Made by a program: the position numbers and the translations under genes. DNA of 64,000 nucleotides from UMGS1889 sp964540575 (GTDB lineage: Bacteria; Bacillota; Clostridia; Oscillospirales; Ruminococcaceae), in NCBI GenBank assembly GCA_964540575.1, contig CAZINI010000002.1, positions 62,001-126,000 of the forward strand, read 5' to 3'. Positions 59,238 to 64,000 of the stretch are shown here, piece after piece. Each line of letters begins with the position of its first letter. Position 1 is the stretch's first letter. The notes beneath the pieces were generated by a model. The model worked only from the letters and a program-made list of their open reading frames with translations. It ran no database searches and had not been told where the DNA came from.

Positions 59238-60410
59238 TTATTCGGCAGAATTTTCGGGAGATTCGGCGGTATTTTCCTCCGAATGAGGCGGCTCTGCGGG
59301 GGTGCGGGAGGCGATGAACTCGTTTGCGGCAGTGCATATGACAGAGGTCAGGGGAACGGCTATCAGCATACCGCCGATGCCGCCTATACCGCCGCCGACG
59401 GTTATTGCTATCAGCGTAAACAGGGGAGAAAGTCCCACGCTGCTGCCCACCACCTTCGGGTAGATAAGATTGCCCTCTATCTGCTGGATAATTATTATGA
59501 AGATAACAAACCAAAGTGCCTGAACGGGCTTTACAAGCAGCAGTATCAGCACTCCGGGAACTGTTCCCACGAACGCCCCCACGATAGGGATAAGGGAGGT
59601 AACGCCCACCAAAACGCTGATAAGCAGGGGATATTCCAGCCCAAGCAGGGACATTCCTATAAAGCAGAGAATGCCAAGGATAAACGCTTCGGTCAGCTGT
59701 CCCGAAACGAAGTTTGAGAATGCTTCGGCGGTCATACATTTGAATTTATGCAGCTTTTCATAGACCTTTTCGGGGAAAATTGCCCTGAACAGCTTGCCCG
59801 AGCCGTCAAGAAGAGCGTCCTTGTCCAGAAGGATATACACGGAGATGATAAAGCCGATTATCGTGTTTACCGCACCCGTCACCACGTTGTAGGTGAAGCC
59901 GAACATTCCGCCGAGAAGCTGCGGGATATGTTCAGCCGCTTCTGCCGCCTTTTTCTTTATGGTATCGAGAAGATCGGCGTCATTCAAAAGGTTATTCAGC
60001 CACTCAAAGTCGTTTTCGGCAATTGTTTTATTATAGAAATTAATAAAGTTTGCATAATAGGTATCGAAATTTCTTGCAAACAGACGCACGCTGTCCGAAA
60101 ACTGCGGCACGACAAATCCCACCAATGCACATATTATCAGCAGAAACAGAACGTATACCGCCGCTACCGACAGGTTGTGAAGTCCCTTTTCACCGAGCCT
60201 TCGGCATTTTTTTCGAAAGAATTCTTTCAGCCCGAGCATAGGCTTGTTCAGCACAAAAGCCACCGCTATTCCGATAAATACGGGGGAAAAAACGCTGATG
60301 ACCGTTGAGATAAAGCCGCCGATGCTGTCTATTTTTACGAGTATCATTGCTTCTATCAGCAAAATTGCAGAGCAAATCGCCGCAAGCCTGATGATTTTTT
60401 TGTCGGGCAT
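59238..60410 (-). CDS. AI-2E family transporter (PerM-like)
   Basis: 390 residues from ATG 60410 (GGAGG upstream; the ATG at 60446 lacks a site). About eight membrane segments, typical VSVFSPVFIGIAVAFVLNKP, a long soluble helical region, and the C-terminal GMSLLGLEYPLLISVLVGVTS LIPIVGAFVG part, where PxxG motifs line the transport path. Members export small molecules or Na+; substrate unknown. Confidence 0.88.
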   Translation of the reverse strand: MPDKKIIRLAAICSAILLIEAMILVKIDSIGGFISTVISVFSPVFIGIAVAFVLNKPMLGLKEFFRKKCRRLGEKGLHNLSVAAVYVLFLLIICALVGFVVPQFSDSVRLFARNFDTYYANFINFYNKTIAENDFEWLNNLLNDADLLDTIKKKAAEAAEHIPQLLGGMFGFTYNVVTGAVNTIIGFIISVYILLDKDALLDGSGKLFRAIFPEKVYEKLHKFKCMTAEAFSNFVSGQLTEAFILGILCFIGMSLLGLEYPLLISVLVGVTSLIPIVGAFVGTVPGVLILLLVKPVQALWFVIFIIIIQQIEGNLIYPKVVGSSVGLSPLFTLIAITVGGGIGGIGGMLIAVPLTSVICTAANEFIASRTPAEPPHSEENTAESPENSAE

Positions 60411-60551
60411 AAATACGCCTCCGTTTCCAAAATTGAAAAAGGGCATATCTTTTCCGATCTGCCCCTAGGGTTATTCTATTATATTTATCGGTAAATATCA
60501 ATAGTATTACCTGCAATTTATTGTAACTTTGTACATATTTAACAAAAACGC

Positions 60552-60580
60552 TTGCAATTTTTACAGGCTTGTGGTATAAT
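60552..60580 (+). promoter_or_regulatory. Promoter of the GH13 gene
   Basis: TTGCAA (60552-60557), 17 bp, TGG-TATAAT (60575-60580), an extended -10. A leader of about 95 nt precedes the TTG start. Confidence 0.8.
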
Positions 60581-60680
60581 GTGATTGCTGTCTGATGAAA
60601 AAAGCCATATATCCCGAAAAAAAGGGGGCTTTCGGACGGCAGATATACAATATCAAATTTAAAAGGAGCTGCACTATATC

Positions 60681-62375
60681 TTGAATAACTGGATACAAAA
60701 AGCAAATTTCTATCACATTTACCCTCTGGGCTTCTGCGGGGCGGAAACCTATCGCCACGAGTCCGCCGAAACTCCCGTGAACCGCATCAAAAAGGTCAGT
60801 GAGTGGATCCCTCATCTCAAGAAAATGAACATAAACGCCGTTTATCTGGGACCTCTTTTTGAGTCCACCAAGCACGGCTATGATACTATTGATTATAAGA
60901 CCGTTGACCGCCGTTTGGGTACGAATGAAGATTTCAAAAAGGTTTGTGCCGACCTTCACGCAAACGGCATCAGAATAGTTCTGGACGGTGTTTTCAACCA
61001 CGTCGGACGTGATTTTATCGGCTTCAAGGACGTTCAGCAGAACAGAGAACGTTCCCGCTACTGCGGCTGGTTCTGCGGACTGAACTTCGGCGGAAATTCC
61101 TCCTACAACGACGGCTTCTGGTACGAGGGCTGGAACAACTGCTATGACCTTGTTAAGCTTAATCTCCGCAATCCCGAGGTCACCGATTATCTTATCGGTG
61201 CGATAGATTTCTGGATAAAGGAATTTGACATTGACGGCATTCGTTTTGACGCTGCGGACTGCCTTGACAACGACTTTATCAAGCGAATCCACTCCTTCAC
61301 CCGCTCAAAGAAGTCGGATTTCTGGCTGATGGGCGAGATAATCCACGGTGATTACCGCCGCTGGGCAAATCCCGAAATGTTCGACTGCGTTACAAACTAT
61401 CAGTGCTTCAAGGGGATCTATTCCTCTCACAACGACCGCAATTATTTCGAGATCGCACATTCCATCGAATATCAGCTGGGTCAGTACGGCAACATTTATA
61501 TGTATAATTTCGTGGACAATCACGACGTTGCAAGGCTTGCAAGCCAGCTTCGTGAATATGACCGCATTTACTGCTGCTACACGCTTATGTACACAATGTA
61601 CGGCGTTCCCTCGGTATATTACGGAAGTGAATTCGGTATCAGGGGCGAAAAGGGCAGAGGTGCAGATGCGGACAATGCTATCCGTCCCTGCCTTGACCTT
61701 GACAATATTCCCGACAGAGATGACAAGCTCGTTGCACATATTGCCGCATTGGGTGCTGTAAGATGTGCACTTCCCGCTGTTCAGTCGGGTTCGTACAAGA
61801 AGATAGACCTGAAAAATCAGACCTTCCTCTATCAGCGTGAAAAGGACGGTCAGACGGTTTATGTTGCACTGAATATCAGCGACGGCGAATACACCTTCAA
61901 TATCCGCACTAACTATCCCAAGCTTAAGGATATGCTTTCGGGCAAATGCTTTGACGTGAACGGCGGCAGTGTGAATGTGACCGTTCCGAAAAACGGTTCA
62001 ATGGTGCTTGCAGATGCGAGCCTGAATGTTGACGTTCCCGTATGCGAGGCGATAGAGCCTGCTCCCGTTCAGCCTGCACCCGCTCCCGCACCCGAAGTAA
62101 AGCCCGAGCCCGCTCCCGCACCCGTTCAGACGGGAACTCCTTCCGCCGGGGACAGCGGCAGAAAGATAGTTATCGGTGGACATTACAAGCATTTCAAGGG
62201 CGGAGATTACGTTGTTCTGAACGTTGCAAAGGACAGCGAAACTCTTGAAGATATGGTCGTTTATATGCAGATCTACGACAAGCCCAGAGTTTGGGTGCGT
62301 CCTCTGAAAATGTTTATGGAAAACGTTAACGACCACGGAAATATCAAGCCGAGATTTGCTTTTGTTGAGGATTGA
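60681..62375 (+). CDS. GH13 alpha-amylase-family enzyme with C-terminal DUF1653 domain
   Basis: 564 residues from TTG 60681 (AAAAGGAG 12 nt upstream). GH13 catalytic domain about 1-400: DGVFNHVG (region I), GIRFDAADC (nucleophile Asp), LMGEIIHGDY (acid Glu) and FVDNHD (region IV). A beta domain follows, then a Pro/Ala/Glu-rich linker (about 455-485) and a DUF1653 domain (about 495-555, GGHYKHFKGGDYVVLNVAKD, WVRPLKMF). No signal peptide, so cytoplasmic; probable substrates are maltodextrins or glycogen. The DUF1653 fusion is unusual. Confidence 0.9.
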   Translation: MNNWIQKANFYHIYPLGFCGAETYRHESAETPVNRIKKVSEWIPHLKKMNINAVYLGPLFESTKHGYDTIDYKTVDRRLGTNEDFKKVCADLHANGIRIVLDGVFNHVGRDFIGFKDVQQNRERSRYCGWFCGLNFGGNSSYNDGFWYEGWNNCYDLVKLNLRNPEVTDYLIGAIDFWIKEFDIDGIRFDAADCLDNDFIKRIHSFTRSKKSDFWLMGEIIHGDYRRWANPEMFDCVTNYQCFKGIYSSHNDRNYFEIAHSIEYQLGQYGNIYMYNFVDNHDVARLASQLREYDRIYCCYTLMYTMYGVPSVYYGSEFGIRGEKGRGADADNAIRPCLDLDNIPDRDDKLVAHIAALGAVRCALPAVQSGSYKKIDLKNQTFLYQREKDGQTVYVALNISDGEYTFNIRTNYPKLKDMLSGKCFDVNGGSVNVTVPKNGSMVLADASLNVDVPVCEAIEPAPVQPAPAPAPEVKPEPAPAPVQTGTPSAGDSGRKIVIGGHYKHFKGGDYVVLNVAKDSETLEDMVVYMQIYDKPRVWVRPLKMFMENVNDHGNIKPRFAFVED

Positions 62376-62399
62376 TTTTCCGAATTTACCGTAAATGAC

Positions 62400-62442
62400 A
62401 AGCGGCTTGACCGATGAAGCTTCGGTCAAGCCGCTTTTATGT
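62400..62442. terminator. Strong bidirectional terminator
   Basis: A perfect 15-bp stem AAGCGGCTTGACCGA (62400-62414) and TCGGTCAAGCCGCTT (62422-62436), 7-nt loop, followed by TTATG. It sits between the convergent GH13 and permease genes. Confidence 0.85.
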
Positions 62443-62454
62443 GCATAGTGGAAA

Positions 62455-64000
62455 TTATTCCGTTCTGAGGGCAGTAACGGGGTCTTTTCTTGCCGCAACG
62501 CCCGAGGGGATAAGTCCCGCAATAAGCGTCAGGATAACGCTTATCGCCACAAGTATCGCACCGCCTATGGGAGGCAGCACCGACAGATTTGAAATGTCCG
62601 TGAGATTTTCTACGATAATGTTAATGGGGATATTCAGCAGTTCAGTCACAATAATTCCGATAGCACCCGCCGAGAAGCCGACTATCATAGTTTCGGCATT
62701 GAACACACGGGAAATATCCTTCTTTGAAGCACCTATGCTTCGGAGAATGCCTATCTCCTTGGTTCTTTCCAGAACGGAAATGTAGGTGATAATGCCTATC
62801 ATTATGGACGAAACCACCAGTGAGATAGCCACGAATGCGATAAGGATATAGGTGATAGCGTTGATAATGGTAGTTACTGAGGACATCATCAGTCCCACAA
62901 TGTCGGTGTAACGAATTTCGAGATTGTCATTTCCCTCGGCAATGACCTTTTCGTTATAGTCGGAAATAATTGAGGTAATGCTGTCCTTTGCTTCAAAGCT
63001 GTTGGGATAAATGTAGATAGCAGACGGCTTATCAAGGTCGGCAACGCCCATAATTTCGAGGTTTCCGTCATAGGTGGCTTCGGTCTTGGGTGCTGCCATC
63101 TGTTCGGCGAATGCCTTTGCAATCTGTTCGTCGGACATTCCCATTTCCTTTGCCTGCTGAAGTGAAGCGGTTATTTGTGCTTGTTCCTCGGGGGGCAGGG
63201 TCATAATGTACGCCTGTATCTCCTCCATAGTAAGGGGCTGTGCTTCTTCCTCTTCGGCGGTATTGTCGGGGAACTCAATTCCCGTGAACACGTCAATTTC
63301 GGGGGTCTCCTTCTGTTCCTTTACAATTTCGCTGTCGTTTACCTTGTTAATGAGATATTCCATCAGGTCGGCACGGTAGCCGATAGTTCCTATTTCCTGA
63401 CCGAGATTTGCTTCATCGTTGGGACGGAGTATTCCGACCACCTTTATCTCCTCCGCATTGTTTACGGCGGCGGTCATAAATACGGTGTCATCGCTCTTGT
63501 CCACCCAAATGTCGTCCTGTTTTGCGAAATAATCGGTGTTTATCAGCAGCTTGAAGGAGAGGTCAAGCAGTTCATCATAGGTATAAGAGGTCTGTTCGGA
63601 CTCGGTTTCGGTAAGCGTTCCCGCAACGGCTGCATTGTAAGCGTCCATAAACTCGTCCTCGTCACGAAGTCCCAGGCAGTAGAGGGAATAGTCGGTCATT
63701 TCGTTGTTTTTATTCACGAAAATAACGACTTCGTTGTACTTTTCGGGCATTCTTCCCGCAATAACGTCATACTGGCTCTCCAGCAGCTTTTCATTTCCCG
63801 AGATCTCACGCCATACCTTGCCGCTCTGTTCGAACATGGGATTGCTCATATTCAGCTTTTTCAGCAGCTGAGTGGGATTTATCTGGAAAATGCCATCGGA
63901 GGTGTCGGATTTGTAGATAGTCAGGGGAGTGGTGTAGCTGTATTTTATGTCGCTGACGTAGCTGTCAATATCCGTTCCGCCGTTTTCGATATAGTCCTTG
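62455..64000 (-). CDS. FtsX/MacB-type ABC transporter permease, N-terminus outside window
   Basis: The reading frame is open through the window end, so the true start lies beyond 64000; 515 codons are inside. A large extracytoplasmic region (MacB-like, with Glu/Gln-rich low-complexity part LTMEEIQAYIMTLPPEEQAQ) is followed by three C-terminal membrane segments with ISVLERTKEIGILRSIGASK and AARKDPVTALRTE, the hallmarks of FtsX-like permeases. It probably acts with an ABC ATPase outside the window in lipoprotein, peptide or antibiotic efflux. Confidence 0.9.
   Translation of the reverse strand, partial: KDYIENGGTDIDSYVSDIKYSYTTPLTIYKSDTSDGIFQINPTQLLKKLNMSNPMFEQSGKVWREISGNEKLLESQYDVIAGRMPEKYNEVVIFVNKNNEMTDYSLYCLGLRDEDEFMDAYNAAVAGTLTETESEQTSYTYDELLDLSFKLLINTDYFAKQDDIWVDKSDDTVFMTAAVNNAEEIKVVGILRPNDEANLGQEIGTIGYRADLMEYLINKVNDSEIVKEQKETPEIDVFTGIEFPDNTAEEEEAQPLTMEEIQAYIMTLPPEEQAQITASLQQAKEMGMSDEQIAKAFAEQMAAPKTEATYDGNLEIMGVADLDKPSAIYIYPNSFEAKDSITSIISDYNEKVIAEGNDNLEIRYTDIVGLMMSSVTTIINAITYILIAFVAISLVVSSIMIGIITYISVLERTKEIGILRSIGASKKDISRVFNAETMIVGFSAGAIGIIVTELLNIPINIIVENLTDISNLSVLPPIGGAILVAISVILTLIAGLIPSGVAARKDPVTALRTE

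Overview
The window reads as a chromosome segment of a mesophilic Gram-positive anaerobe of the Clostridia, most likely a Ruminococcus-like member of the Oscillospiraceae. Evidence: a cellobiose 2-epimerase of the Ruminococcus type, rubrerythrin, a Rex repressor next to aconitase and isocitrate dehydrogenase, MetY, many GGAGG-type ribosome binding sites, near-consensus sigma-A promoters with 16-17 bp spacers, and no outer-membrane genes. Both end genes run off the window. There are two tRNA genes and no rRNA, IS element, prophage or CRISPR array.

Layout. (1) 1-1489, minus: N-terminal two thirds of a CheA kinase with two P2-like domains. (2) 1868-14978, plus: a tightly packed run of nine genes (FliK-like protein, FlhX, CPBP protease, pyrophosphatase-like/Nudix fusion, endonuclease III, DUF58, membrane transglutaminase, RecQ, and a tandem RecQ paralogue that has lost its ATPase motifs), closed by a strong terminator. 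(3) 15022-19469, minus: rex-icd-two small membrane proteins-acn, the oxidative branch toward 2-oxoglutarate with its redox repressor. (4) 19545-22262: rlmA-like, maf, a small HTH regulator, and palindrome-rich spacers. (5) 22267-30147, minus: a secA-DUF1015-cellobiose epimerase-comFB-moxR-dacA run from one consensus promoter. (6) 30342-38228: rubrerythrin, two tRNA-Ser genes, a Nudix protein, a small EamA protein, an unknown 329-aa protein, malic enzyme, metY with a candidate operator, and a two-gene ABC exporter. (7) 39104-56488: a large Ter (TerD-type) stress cluster. (8) 56732-64000: small alarmone synthetase, ychF, a Cys-rich small membrane protein, an AI-2E family permease, a GH13 enzyme with an unusual C-terminal DUF1653 domain, and an FtsX/MacB-type permease cut by the window end.

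The Ter cluster is the most interesting system. It has at least four transcription units with visible promoters: kinase/PP2C/vWA (minus), a DUF815 AAA ATPase (plus, divergent), PMCA-type Ca2+ ATPase-TerD-AIM24-TerD-TerD (minus, ended by a terminator), and a predicted biosynthetic module (beta-helix/TerD fusion, CitE-like lyase, ATP-grasp, PRTase-TRSP-StiP-PELOTA fusion, small membrane protein, HAD phosphatase; minus). This matches the computationally defined Ter stress-response systems, whose metabolite and chemistry are not known to me to have been established. Here the modules are neighbours and some usually separate domains are fused.

Other points worth a second look are the ATPase-dead RecQ, a heptamer tandem repeat found just after three stop codons in the same sense orientation, a 160-bp near-perfect inverted repeat, and several domain fusions.
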